DNA of 64,000 nucleotides from Akebia trifoliata (Eukaryota; Streptophyta; Magnoliopsida; Ranunculales; Lardizabalaceae), in assembly GCA_017979445.1 (NCBI GenBank), contig CM030709.1, positions 4,754,001 to 4,818,000 on the forward strand, in the 5' to 3' direction. This document shows, in pieces, positions 1 to 11,700 of this stretch. A program made the translations under genes and the position numbers. Every line of letters begins with the position of its first letter. Position 1 is the first letter of the stretch. Below the pieces are notes generated by a model. That model saw only the letters and a program-made list of their open reading frames with translations, made no database searches and was not told the DNA's origin.

Positions 1-741
1 ACCATTTTAATAAATAAGATGTATAGTGCTCCATTTTGATAAATAATCGATATGGCGTGCATGTTTTGATAAATTTACCTAAAAAAATATGAATAATGAT
101 AAATTGACTTCCCCTCTACTCTCTTGACATGGCATGTGCATAGAACCATGGATTTGTCATTTTTAAGTGAATAATGGATAATGGATTTGTCATTTTTAAG
201 TTAGTTAGGACTTGAATACATATGTATTGTTCTAGAATTAGTTCGATCCCAAAAAAATTCAATAATTTCGAATCAATCCTAACCCAACCCAATTTAATTT
301 AATAAAAGTATATAAAAATATAATAAACTTCACATATCTAAATACACTACAAATATAAAAAAATAAAAGTCATTTTTGTATATTGTGAACACATTATGAT
401 GCCTGATCCAAACCAATCCGATAAATATAGTAAATAGTAAAATTGGATTCTTATTAGTTTGGGTTGTTAGGGAAACCCAAATTCTTGATCGGGACTTGTG
501 ATCATCGGATTAGAACTAGATTTCAAGTATGGTGGGACCAATTAACAACCCTAACGAACCCCACTAAACCCTACCTAAATCAATTTGATTCGTGGTTTGA
601 TCTAGTGACCCTGAACGTTATTAGAATCCAAATAACGAGTTGATTTTCTTGAGATCTCGAGCCAAGATGCCAGGTTATAAATTAGTTATTATTAGGGTCT
701 AAAATAAATTAAAAAAATCTTGTGACAACGCTATAATCTGC

Positions 742-781
<40 letters not shown>
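742..781. repeat. 7-bp minisatellite (TTGAGAG)n
   Basis: The heptamer TTGAGAG repeats about 5.6 times without interruption. No gene is adjacent. Confidence 0.9.
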
Positions 782-782
<1 letters not shown>

Positions 783-910
783 TTTACTTCTTTATTATTT
801 GCTTGTGTTAGCCAACCAATAAAAACCAAAAAATTAAACATGAAATTCCCACCAACTTTAATGTAAAGGGATGAGGACATATTTACTTATTTGTGACTCT
901 TTCACAAAGG

Positions 911-1020
911 ATAATGTTGGACTAACATTAAAATGTACATCGTGAAGGACATTTCTGAAGTGGATGTGTGTCAATTTTAATGTCACCATGACGTACATTT
1001 CAATGTTACTCCAACATGAC
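911..1020. repeat. Foldback element, family F (subfamily 'AACATTGAAAT')
   Basis: The left arm (from 911) and right arm (to 1020) are imperfect inverted repeats carrying TAACATTAAAATGTACAT and its complement. A direct repeat GACTCTTTCACAAA lies just outside each end and may be a target duplication. Relatives in this window lie at 40750, 41935, 42312, 47108 and 61905. No coding capacity; probably a MITE or other non-autonomous foldback element. Confidence 0.6.
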
Positions 1021-1519
1021 TCTTTCACAAATAAGGGTTTTGTTAATATATGACAAAAGGGAACGATTAAGGTGGATTGAATCTTTTAAGGGCATTTTTG
1101 ATAGAAAATTCATTTCAAAGTGTATTATTGCCCCTAACTAAACTTTGGTCCTTATGATACAAGTTACCAAGACCCTATAAATAAAGGAGAAAAAAGTTTT
1201 GAAGAAACACTCTCCATTGGATTACACATGGCATTTAAAAAGGAGATATTCCAAAATTTGATAGAAATGTAAGGATGTGAAATAAATTCAAAATCTTACG
1301 TGTCTAGTAATGAGAAGGATTCCTTCAAAATTTTGTCGAACATGATAAACAAATTCCGCACTTTTTTTTTGGGTGGTGATTTAGACATACGCCTCTTCTA
1401 GAAGAAGAAGAAAAAACAAACGAACTTTGAAGTGACAGGCGACATCAAAATTTTGATAAAATATAAATATTTTACTTATTTAAAATTAAGAGTATATCAT
1501 TCTTTATTCATCATATGTT

Positions 1520-1613
1520 ACCGGGCGACGTGGTAAAGATAAAAATCATAGATCTTTTTTTTCAAGATACACAAAGAGAAAGATCTACGATTATATTTTT
1601 ACCACGTCAGCCT
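1520..1613. repeat. Foldback element, family F (subfamily 'ATAGATC')
   Basis: The arms GACGTGGTAAAGAT and ATTTTTACCACGTCAG are near-complementary, and an inner hairpin pairs ATAGATCTTT with AAAGATCTAC. The same inner hairpin recurs in the elements at 43115 and 43755. Confidence 0.6.
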
Positions 1614-3149
1614 TGTAAAGATGATAATTGATTGGGGTTGGTAAGACGTTTTAAGTCCATATATATATATTTATATTTATTATTGATCTGCTTAACTTGA
1701 ATAATGTCAGTCTTCGAAAGGTCTTGTTTTTTTTTTTTTTAAACTTATTTTCCTTACATTGGGCCCTTACTTATACAGAAAATTGTTTGGCATTATTAAT
1801 AGAAATTAGGAAGGTAGATTCTATGGTCTACATCTTGCCACGTGGCATAATGAAGACATGAAATGCTGAAGATGACTAGCTGTTACCATCACCATCGGTG
1901 AAGTATGCACAGCTTAGCCACCCAATATTATATATATAGTATCCTCATTTGGATTTTATTTTATTTTATTCTTTGACTAAGGAGAAACCGTCACATGGGT
2001 GGGTCCCACACAGAACCTACAATCACGTATTCCATTTTAATCATGGAGAGTTTGTAATTAGTCAGTTTCGAACTCACAACCTGGAGAGCAAACCCCCCCT
2101 AAATTGCATCCCAAGAGCCCTTAAATTCATCTTTGTAATTAATTTCAAATTTATTTTTAAAATTTTAAGAGTCATGTCAGCTGAGAGCCTATTCAATAAT
2201 GTGGGTTAAGATCACATATATATATAGATTAGAAGTTTTGGAATTTGTTGACTTTTAATAAAGATGATCTTTTCACAAAAAAAATAATTTAATTTAAAAC
2301 TTCTTATTCCATCAAAAATGATTTTGATTCATAAATCATCGATTTTTTATCATTAATTTGTAAATCATTTTTAATAGGATTAGAAGTTTCAAATTTATTT
2401 TTTGTTAATTTTTTCAAAAATCATTGATAATTTTTTATTTTAGTATTTTTAACTATTTTTATTTTACTTAGAACAATTATTATTTCCTTTTTAATTTATC
2501 ATTTATTTTTTGATTCTCAACTTTTTTTCAAAATTTTCTCTTGTCAAATTATTCTCTAAGTCGACATTGTCACTATGCTCACCATAGCAATCGTCCTCAC
2601 AAAAGATAAGTTCATTCCAAAACTTCTAATTTATATAGGATAAAAACGTTGGTTTCCTGACGTTGATTGTCGAATAAGATCATATATTTGTGATGATAAA
2701 AATTGATGGTCTACAATTCTTTACTTTATAAATTGGGATTAGAAGTTTCGAACTGATTTTTTGTAAAAATTATCACGTTGTCGTAAAGATCATCCTCACA
2801 AAAATCAATTGATTCCAAAAAATTTAACCTATAATACATAACATGTTAATTATATTATTGGCTCTCGAACCGGACAAAATATAAAGGAAGATAGATTTCT
2901 CCCAACCAAGTATTGAGTTTCCCCCACAGTAAATAAATAAAGATTCGTCAAAATATACCTAAAGACACTTTTCTTTGAAATGATCCAAAAATAATTACTA
3001 GTACAAAGAAAATGACATGATTGTACGGACTGTTATACTGCCGTCATAAAGTATATATCATTAAAGACCTTTCTTTGATTAGTTTTTGGAAGACTTTTCC
3101 ATATTTTTGTCGTTACGTTTAGCATAGAATATCCAAAATATCCCTATTA

Positions 3150-3545
3150 ATTAATGAGTTCGACTAATCTTAGTAAGGATTTCATCTTACCCTCACTAAG
3201 GATCCAATGTTTCACGATTGTAGAGGATAAAATTATATAAATTTTGAAAAAAAAAATATCATAAAATAATTATTTTTCACTGTTAAATTTTAATTTTAAG
3301 TTTGAGAATTATGTGAAAGTTCAATTGTAATCTTTTTCAAAACCTTGAATCAAGTTCAAAAAAATTATTTTTAAATTTTTTATTATATAAAACTTAGAGA
3401 GCTGTGGTGTTGAATTGCTGTGGTGGTAATCCTTTTGAGCAAAACGTCTCATAGTAAGGCTCAAATCATTATTAAGTTAGTTAAGAAAATGTTTCTCTTA
3501 ATTAACTGATCTAAAATTAGTAATTTACATTCAATAACCTTTAAA
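3150..3545. repeat. Dispersed repeat R1, copy a
   Basis: This stretch aligns by eye with 4247-4620 and 45465-45830, with a partial match at 49960-50060. Shared landmarks in order are GAGGATAAAATT, an A-run, TTTTTCACTGTTAAATTTTA, CAAAACCTTGAATCAAG and AAGTTAGT near the end. No terminal inverted repeats or coding capacity were seen, so the class is unknown. Confidence 0.6.
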
Positions 3546-3575
3546 AAAATCCTAAATGCATCTTCAACACACTAA

Positions 3576-4191
3576 GGGTATGTTTGATTGCACATGGAAA
3601 ATAGGGTGGAAAATCAATTTTCATGGAAAACGACATTTTTCAAGTGTTTGATTGTACATGGAAATGGAATTCATTTTCCACCCCATTCAAAAAGTCCACT
3701 AAATCATGGATTTCACTTTCCCACCTATATGGGTGGGAAAATGAAATCCACCCATATTTTCCATCATCAATTCTTCCCTACCACTACCACCACCACCATT
3801 ACACTAACCTTACCGTCGTCGTCACCATCGCCGTCGCCGTCGACTTCATTTCCAACCACCTTCTCTCTCTCTTCTTCTTTTTCTTCTTCTCCATCCCTCA
3901 CCCCTTCCGCCACCACCACCACCACCACGTTCTCCTCCCATCTTCCTCACTTACCTTCGTCGTCGTCATCCCCCCTCCCTCTTCCTCATCATCTTCTTCT
4001 TCCTCTCCCTCTCCTCTCATCTTCTTCCTCATTCTCCTCTTTTTCTTTTTTCTCATATTTTTTCCATGATTTTATCCAAATGAAATCAAACAATGGAATT
4101 TGATTTTTCAACCCTACCTATTTTCCACAACTAATTTTCTATGAATTTCAAATTCCATGGAAAGTCACTTTCCATGCAATCAAACATACCC
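3576..4191. mobile_element. Tourist-like (PIF/Harbinger-type) MITE, copy 1
   Basis: The 616-bp element begins GGGTATGTTTGATTGCA and ends with the exact complement. It is flanked by TAA on both sides (3573-3575 and 4192-4194), as expected for the 3-bp TTA/TAA duplications of PIF/Harbinger elements. Subterminal segments (CATGGAAA, TTTTCCA) repeat in alternating orientation. The interior is a C/T-rich trinucleotide tract that keeps two frames open by chance (Ser/Pro-rich or His/Val-rich translations). A second copy in the opposite orientation lies at 62586-63229. It has inserted just past R1 copy a. Confidence 0.85.
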
Positions 4192-4246
4192 TAAGAGAAG
4201 TCTTCTCCATTAAAATAATAGGCAAAATTTAGAAATTTCATTTGAC

Positions 4247-4840
4247 ACTGATCTTACTAAGGGTCATTGAACTCACATTTTGGAATCCAAAAATATTATC
4301 CGATGCCACATGAATGTAGAGGATAAAATTCTAAACTTTTTAAAAAAAAAAAATACTTAAAAAGGATTATGTTTTACTGTTTAATTTTAATCTTAAATTT
4401 TAAAATTTAGTGGGCATTCAGTAGTCGTTCAATTTCAAAATCTTGGATCAAGACCAAAAAAATTTATCTATTGAATTTTTTTATGAGTTTTTCCATGAAA
4501 TCTTGAGGGTTAAATTCTTTGATTGCTAATGAGACAATCCATTTGAATTCAACAACCCTCGGTAAGATTTCAAATCTTCCAAAGTTAGTAAGAGAAGTGT
4601 TTTTCCATAGATCAATACCTAGGAGAGAGGAAGACGGAAAAACAGTTTCAAGGGCATCTTGTGTAATTTTAATAGATATTTAGGAATAAATTGATAATTT
4701 AATATGTTAAGGGTATTTGGGGTATTTTGTGTTATTAATTATGACGGAAATAGGGAAAAGTACTTCAAAGGGTAACGTTTCAAAAAGAGGGTCCTGAATA
4801 GTACATACTTTACAGTTGGGAGAGACCTTTTGGTCCAATG
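4247..4840. repeat. Dispersed repeat R1, copy b
   Basis: The best-preserved long copy with 45465-46000. Shared landmarks include GATGCCACATGAATG, CTTGGATCAAG, AGGAATAAATTGATAA and CTTCAAAGGGTAACGT. It shows that the repeat unit is at least about 550 bp. Copy a lies about 700 bp upstream in the same orientation, with a MITE between them. Confidence 0.65.
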
Positions 4841-4930
4841 TAAATTGAAGGCTGATAAAAACCTCAATCAGAATATGTAAATTGAAGCTTCTAGAACAAC
4901 AACACTAAAAATTAATTCCCAAAACTTGAA

Positions 4931-5015
4931 GTGACATTAAACGGGGCATTGTTTCACACATTGCTGATACGGAGATAAGCACATAATGTGTGAAACGATG
5001 TCAATGTAATGTCCC
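4931..5015. repeat. Foldback element, family F
   Basis: Imperfect inverted repeat: GTGACATTAAACGGGGCAT and CATTGTTTCACACATT on the left, AATGTGTGAAACGATGTC and AATGTAATGTCCC on the right. It resembles the family F member at 42312. Confidence 0.6.
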
Positions 5016-5718
5016 CTAATTACAAAGCTTGATAGTTTTATATTTCTGGTTCTTTGACTTGGAAGTCAACATAATATTTGTCATTTTTCTATTTTCTGTA
5101 ATAAATATAAAAAAATTATATATTTCAAATAATATATTGCAGTTGATACTTACATGAATAGATGTGCCACGGAATCCAATAGGTTTCTTTTTAGTATATA
5201 ATAGGTTAGGAAGACCTGGAACACACCCGTAACATCCAAGAATTGGCCCCTTCACTCATGAATATTTGAGATACCCATGACATTCCCCCAACAAAAAAAA
5301 AAAAAAAATGATCCAACAAAACCTAGATTTTTGTTCCTAAATCCAGTCATCATCTTCTACCAAACCAGTCCATCTTCAAATTCCTGGATAAAATGATGAT
5401 GATATATGTTGAGGGCGTTTTGGTCATTATACATTATTAGTCTACATAAGAGAATACCAAGCTGTCAATTTTTTTTTTTTTTCTCAAATGGATTTACGAC
5501 ATCAGAAATCGAACACCACTGCCCTCTTAAGTTTCATAAATAAAAAAACTCAAAATCAAAACAAAATAAAAAATTCAAAAAAACAATTTTCTTTTCAACT
5601 AGATCTACGACTTTCGAACTTCTTGGGGGGGGGGCTCTTACCCTTTTGTCTTCAATTCCTACACAATTATCTCACAACGTTTACTATTGAGAGAATATAC
5701 GTTTACTATTGAGAGAAT

Positions 5719-5757
<39 letters not shown>

Positions 5758-6138
5758 GGGTCACGTTATTACGACCCCCTTTTGGACCTCCTTTGCGACA
5801 CACCTTTTTGTCTTATATGGGCAAAAATGTTTGGAATGGGCTGATTTTTTGTGAGGCTGATCTCTATGGTGAGGGGATCATCCTGGCAAAAAATCATCCC
5901 ATTCCAAAACTTCTAGACCGTCCGATTTTTGTTGAAAAATTATAGACCGTCCAATTTTTGTAAATCAATTTTGATGGGGTTAGAAGTTTTGGAATGGGAT
6001 GATTTTTTGCCAGGATGATCCCCTCACCATAGAGATCATCCTCACAAAAAATCTGCCCATTCCAAACATTTTTGCCCATATAAGACAAAAAGGTGTGTCG
6101 CAAAGGGGGTATAAAAGGGGGTCGTAATAACGTGACCC
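5758..6138. mobile_element. (TA)n-linked foldback MITE E1
   Basis: The 381-bp element starts GGGTCACGTTATTACGACCC and ends with its exact complement. Internal to each end is an almost perfect hairpin: GGAATGGG, then CTGATTTTTTGTGAGG, a short loop with the word CTATGGTGAG, and the complement. The two ends are also complementary to each other over more than 100 bp, so one strand folds into a long double hairpin. It sits between (TA)n tracts. First of five abutting relatives; no coding capacity. Confidence 0.85.
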
Positions 6139-6166
6139 TCTATATATATATATATATATATATATA

Positions 6167-6544
6167 GGGTGGCGTTCAAGGGCCAACTTTTTAGCAAACT
6201 TTTTGGCAAAACATTTTTCAAAACATAGGTTAGAGGTTTTGGAATGGGCTGATTTTTGGTGAGGATGATCTCTATGGTGAGAAGATCATCCTCACCAAAA
6301 ATCAGCTCATTCCAAAACTTCTAACCCATGTTTACAAGCTGAAAAATCGTGGACCGTCCATTTTTTGTAAACTGTTTTTGATGGGGTTAGAAGTTTTGGA
6401 ATGGGCTGATTTTTGGTGATGATGATCTCCTCACCGTAGAGATCATCCTCACCAAAAATCAGCCCATTCCAAAACCTCTAACCTATGTTTTGAAAAATGT
6501 TTTGCCAAAAAGTTTGCTAAAAAGTTGGCCCTTGAACGCCCCCC
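6167..6544. mobile_element. (TA)n-linked foldback MITE E2
   Basis: Starts GGGTGGCGTTCAAGGGCC and ends in the near-perfect complement. The terminal inverted repeat runs over 100 bp with few mismatches. It shares the internal GGAATGGGCTGATTTTTGG hairpins with its neighbours but has different outer 60 bp. A (TA)n tract separates it from E1 and from E3. Confidence 0.85.
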
Positions 6545-6561
6545 ATATATATATATATATA

Positions 6562-6958
6562 GGGTCAGGTTCAAGGACCATATGAGAAAACATTTGAGAA
6601 AACTTTCGTTTTTCAAAGTAAGGGTTAGAGGTTTTGGATTGAGCTGATTTTTTGTAAGGATGGTCACTATGATGAGAAGATCATCCTCACAAAAAATCAA
6701 CTCAATCAGAAACTTCTAAATCCATCAAAAGTGATTTACAAATTTGTGATAAAAATTGATAAAAAATCGACGGTCCACATTCTAAATCACTTTTAATGGG
6801 GTTAGAAGTTTTAGATTGGGCTGATTTTTTTTTTGGATGATCTTTCCATCATAGAGATCATCCTCACAAAAAATCAACTCAATCCAAAATTTCTAACCCA
6901 TATTTTAAAATTTTATTTACCGTTGAAAGTTTTCTCATATGGCCCTTGAACCTGACCC
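6562..6958. mobile_element. (TA)n-linked foldback MITE E3
   Basis: Starts GGGTCAGGTTCAAGGACC and ends GGCCCTTGAACCTGACCC. It is the most diverged of the five inside the hairpins (TTGAGCTGATTTTTTGTAAGG). (TA)n tracts flank both ends. Confidence 0.85.
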
Positions 6959-6981
6959 ATATATATATATATATATATATA

Positions 6982-7349
6982 GGGTCCCGTTCGGCACCCT
7001 AAGTTTTACCACACACTTTAACAAACGCGTTTTGTCCTACATGGGTTAGAAGTTTCGGAATGGGCTGATTTTTGGTGAGGATGATCTCTATGGTGAGGAG
7101 ATCATCCTCACCAAAAATCAGCTCATTCCAAAACTTCTAACCCCATCAAAAATGATTTATAAAAAATGGACGGTCCACGATTTTTCAACTTGTAAACATG
7201 GGGCTAAACATTTCGGAATGGGCTGATTTTTGGGGGGGATGATCTTCTAATCATAGAGATCATCCTCACCAAAAATCAGCCCATTCCAAAACTTCTAACC
7301 CATGTAGGACAAAAAACGTTTGTTAAAGTGTGTGGTAATAACGTGACCC
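6982..7349. mobile_element. (TA)n-linked foldback MITE E4, with mismatched ends
   Basis: The left end is GGGTCCCGTTCGGCACCCTA followed by AGTTTTACCACACACTTTAA. The right end keeps the complement of the CACACACTTTAAC part but then reads GGTAATAACGTGACCC, which is the terminus of E1, not of E4. The internal double hairpin is intact. The swapped terminus suggests recombination or template switching between neighbours. Confidence 0.8.
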
Positions 7350-7366
7350 TCTATATATATATATAT

Positions 7367-7746
7367 GGGAAATGTTCAGCACCCTAAGTTTTACCACACA
7401 CTTTAACAAACGTTTTTTGTCCTACATGGGTTAGAAGTATTGGAATGAGCTGATTTTTGGTGAGGATGATCTCTATGATTAGAAGATCATCCTCCCCAAA
7501 AATCAGCCCATTCCGAAATGTTTAGCCCCATGTTTACACGTTGAAAAATCGTGGACCGTCCATTTTTTATAAATCAATTTTGATGGGATAGAAGTTTTGG
7601 AATGAGCTGATTTTTGGTGAGGATGATCTCCTCACCATAGAGATCATCCTCACCAAAAATCAGCTCATTCCGAAACTTCTAACCCATGTAAGACAAAACG
7701 CGTTTGTTAAAGTGTGTGGTAAAACTAAGGGTGGCGAACGGGACCC
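7367..7746. mobile_element. (TA)n-linked foldback MITE E5
   Basis: The left end is GGGAAATGTTCAGCACCCTA; the right end, read on the other strand, is GGGTCCCGTTCGCCACCCTT, which matches the left end of E4. The CACACACTTTAAC subterminal blocks and paired internal hairpins are shared with E4. It closes the five-element array; a short (TA)n tract follows. Confidence 0.85.
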
Positions 7747-7769
7747 TATATATATATATAAATGAAAGC

Positions 7770-8350
7770 TAATTTTAATCTTCTTATAATAAAAGCAAAC
7801 GAAGTACACAATCTACCCTCGTAATAAAAAGTGAAGAACGACCAATCAGAAGCGTGTGAACGAACATAAACAATAATTTATGCTCAGAGATAGTTTCATA
7901 TGAGATTCTTCCTTAAGGGATTTTCTTGAACACAACTAATTGAGTGATCAAAATATGAATCAAGGGTCAATAAACAATATATGACTCGAAGATGTTGAAA
8001 GACGAAACAAAAAAATTGAGTATATTATGTTAAATATTAAAAACAAAACTAGAAACAACACCAACATATGAGAAACTTGAGAAAAAGTGGTTAGAAATGA
8101 GACATCATCGGGCACATAGATTTAATACCCCACCAAAACCACTCAAAAGGAGTGTTCAATGTAAATCAAAGCTTCTTCTATAAGAAAATTAAGCATGTCA
8201 AAATCAGAAGGAAAAAAGAAGAGAGAAAATTGTCTAAAAAAAAATAAAGGAATTTGTTTATACCACCTACACAAAATTGGAAAATCGAGATTATTCAATT
8301 AGATTGTTAAGAGATGATCATCGAAGAGTGAAAACTCATTGATCTATTGG
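7770..8350. other. Gene-free interval 3' of EIN2
   Basis: AT-rich sequence between the MITE array and the EIN2 3' flank. No gene, RNA gene or repeat was recognised. Confidence 0.5.
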
Positions 8351-8354
8351 ATCG

Positions 8355-8774
8355 TCAAACATGATACCAATGCAAAACCTGCAAACAGATGTACGTACAA
8401 GAGGTACATGTAGGGAAACATTTGAACATATATATACATCTATCAGGAATACATAGTAAAACAATTGATGAACCAAAATAACTACTATTTGTTGCCACGC
8501 CCTTATCTTTTTTTACCTCAATTGGCATATACTCGTTTGGGATACAAGGACGGACTAATATCGTTATAAACCAACACCTTCCCACTTTCTCTTTTGCCTC
8601 TTCTCTTTTGTTTTTCTGCTGCAATTACAATTCCAGTAAGTTTTACAATCAAGTATATGTAGGATAAAATAAATTGAAACAAACTTGTAGCAAAGACTTG
8701 TGCATACCTGGTGTAATACGATCCAACATCAAAATGCTTCAATCCAGATTACAGTATAACCAATACGAAAGCTA
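8355..8774 (-). other. Probable EIN2 3' UTR region
   Basis: Directly downstream of the EIN2 stop codon on the minus strand. A donor-like CACCAG|GTATGC near 8707 and an acceptor-like ATTGCAG|CAG near 8619 would excise a small 3' UTR intron of about 90 bp. The stretches on either side are less AT-rich than the flanks. The polyadenylation site cannot be placed from the sequence. This is inference; transcript reads are needed to fix the end. Confidence 0.3.
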
Positions 8775-11700
8775 TTACGAGATGTAAGAGGCTGGTATGG
8801 GAACCTTGTGTTGTAACCTAGACCCATTATCATGATTCCCGATGGGTTTGTTAGAGAAGCGACGCTTGTAACGTTTCAGGACTGATGCCAAGTTCTCCTT
8901 CCCTTTCGGAAAAGCAACATCTCCCGCTGCTGTGCCTGTTCGGCCTTTACGGTAGGAAACAGCCATCTCAACATCCTTGATTATGTCAAGGAGTGTGCTT
9001 GCAGTCGTGCATTTCCCCTTGCCTGATTTTGCAGCTGGGGGTAACTGTCCGTTAGTTGGGCTAGACATCTTTGCATGATGTACTGGAGTTTGAAGACATA
9101 AGCAGGGAGGTAATGGAGATCGTGGCTTGGAAAACGCTGGATCAAGAATTCCCTGTAGCAAACAAGATTTTGTAAGGAAATGTAATGTCGATTAAAGCAA
9201 GGAATCCAAGCTACACATTCCTAATAATAATAATAATAAAATCAATGGTACACATTGGGTCATACAGTAGGACCCAACAACCTACTACGGGTGATCATGA
9301 TTCTCACCTATGTTACCTGATTCGTCGGTTTGCTCTGTTTGAATTTGGGTTTGTGGTTTGCTACTCTAGGACAAACCCAGGTCCTAGGGGTAAGTAGAGA
9401 TAATCCATTTTTTGGTTCGCTTTGATTCCTTAGATCAGTTCGTTAGCTTGGTTCGTTTGTACTTGAATATATATATCAGGATCCGTAGACAACATTCTAG
9501 ACAACATGTTTTGTCTTATATGGGCAAAAAAATTCGGAATGGGCTGATTTTTTGTGAGGATGATATCTATGGTGAGGGGGATCATCCTTGCAAAAAATCA
9601 ACCCATTCTGAAATTGCTAGCCCCAGTTAACAAGTTAAAGAATCGTGGCCTGTTCATTTTAACCGTTAGTTTGTAACCACTTTTCATAGGGTTAGATATT
9701 TTAGAATCAGCTGATTTGTTGTGAGGATGATCCACTCATCATAGAGATCATCCTCACAAAAAATCAACCCATTCCGAAATTGTTTTACAATATAGGACAA
9801 AACATTGTCTACAGAATATATATATATACAGTTACAAGTACAATTATATTGTTGAAAAATTCTAAGTTAAATAGAAATAAGTTAATGTAATATTCCAAAT
9901 TTTAAATATAAACCATGAAAAAAAATATATATATATATATATAATAAATTGGTTTGGTTCACCTAACAAATTTAAAAATATTTGGTTCCCCGAACCAATT
10001 AAAAAATTGCTGCAAACCGCATGCTTTGGTTCACCGAACCCAATCAAAATTCGTTGAGTTCGTGGTTCACTTGATTTTGCAAACCCAGACTGAACCGTAC
10101 CGCAAACTAGTTCGCTTCGTACAGGTTCGTGGTTTGGACTAGTACCAACGAATTGGATAATATAGGTCATAACAATTATGTTTGTCTCACTCTATTGGAA
10201 TGTTAGAAAATATAGAGTTTAACATCCACCAAAATGTCGTTGGATGGTCATTTTGTTCCTCATAATGGAAGCTTGGATTTCCTCAAATAAGAAATACCCT
10301 TCTTGTGTCTAGAATCACAAGTCATTCCATGGGTAATCCAACAGTATATCAAGATAATTGTTCATTGTCACTGAACTTTACCTGAAGACGATTGAGAACA
10401 TAAGTATATTTTCCCCATAACTCTGGCCGGCTTTCCATAATTGATAGATCCAGAATCCGATGAATGCACCAAACCCCGAAACTCACTATCAGATCCACTC
10501 GCCAAATACAACCCTCTCCACAACAAGGAACAGAAGAAACTGGGAACTTAGAAAGGCCTGCCGCCTGGTTCTTAAGTGCTGAACCAAACTTTTTATCAGA
10601 GGATGGGTATTGAGAATCACCAATGTGGACCACTTGATTGACCTCTCTAGCTTCAGTTTCATTATGGAATCTCTCACTTGCAGCCAGTCGATCAATCAAA
10701 TCTTCGTCGGTCCCACCATTCAATGTAAACAACCAATCACACCCGTCCAATTTCAAGAGCTTCGTGATACAATGTCTGAAAGACTGAAGCAGCTCAGTCT
10801 CCGTATCCACGTAAGAAGTGGATTCTGGTACAACTAAGTTCGGCTTTTTTCCACCACCTTCGTTCACCACAACGTGAGTCTTACCTGCCACATCAAATAA
10901 CTGCTCGAAAGGTTGTCTAGACCAGATTGATTGGGTGTCTGAATTCATACATGACGGCATCGAGAGAGGATCTCCATAGTTCTTGGGCGGAGAGAGTTCA
11001 TCAAATGCCAAAGGAACTCCTGACCTAGATCCAGCATTTGAATGGAGGGGTTGTCCATAGTTTGATCTACCAACAGGTGGCCCAAATCCAGGGGGGCCAG
11101 TCCATTGAGAAATCCTATCAGCCACCAAATACGAATCCCGATGAGGAACTGCAAACCCAGAAATGTCAGGTAAGCTATGGTACTTTTTCGTGTAGCCCGT
11201 AGAACCAACATTCTCACCAGGTCCAGGCGAACAAGGATCATAAGAAGATCTCTCAGCTTGCAACCTGTTAAATCTAGATAGCACAGGGTTATGCACACCA
11301 GATGCATGTACGGTGCTAATCCGGTTTTGTGATTTTTGTCCAACGGAATAAGTGCGGGGATCTCCATAGTTTACAGGAACAAAAGATGGGGATTTAGCAG
11401 TTGATGAGTCCAATAGAGTGTTCAAGGAATCTGAATTCATGTCTGTAGCAACCCTACTGATGTAGGGCGCAAGTTGATAGCCGTGTATAGTAGCCGGCTG
11501 GTAACCTCGATCTTCAGAAGATGGTGGAAGGCGTAAACTATAATAGCGCCTCTCACCAGAATCAAGTAAATTGTGGGAAGAATCTTTTACATATCCATCC
11601 AAATACTGCATGTGAGGGGAGGACTGCAATGTGGGTCTAGTTTGAAATCCATAAGTTGATTCTACATTGATTGACGTCATCTGTTGCTTTGGAGAACCAT

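Larger units (their letters stand above)
1..3150. other. Gene-free AT-rich interval
   Basis: No reading frame here has recognisable protein similarity or a credible exon chain. The interval holds a 7-bp minisatellite near 742, two small foldback elements (911-1020 and 1520-1613) and long A- or T-runs. Near 2060-2090 a stretch resembles a degenerate pol III B box on the minus strand, but I found no matching A box. Confidence 0.6.

Noticed and set aside
2040..2125. Second SINE, from a GAGTTCGAAAC motif on the minus strand
   Set aside because: Only a B-box-like word; no A box, tail or flanking duplication.
3588..4103. 171-residue open frame (and an overlapping 148-residue frame)
   Set aside because: Lies wholly within a Tourist-like MITE and is low-complexity from a trinucleotide tract; two frames are open at once.
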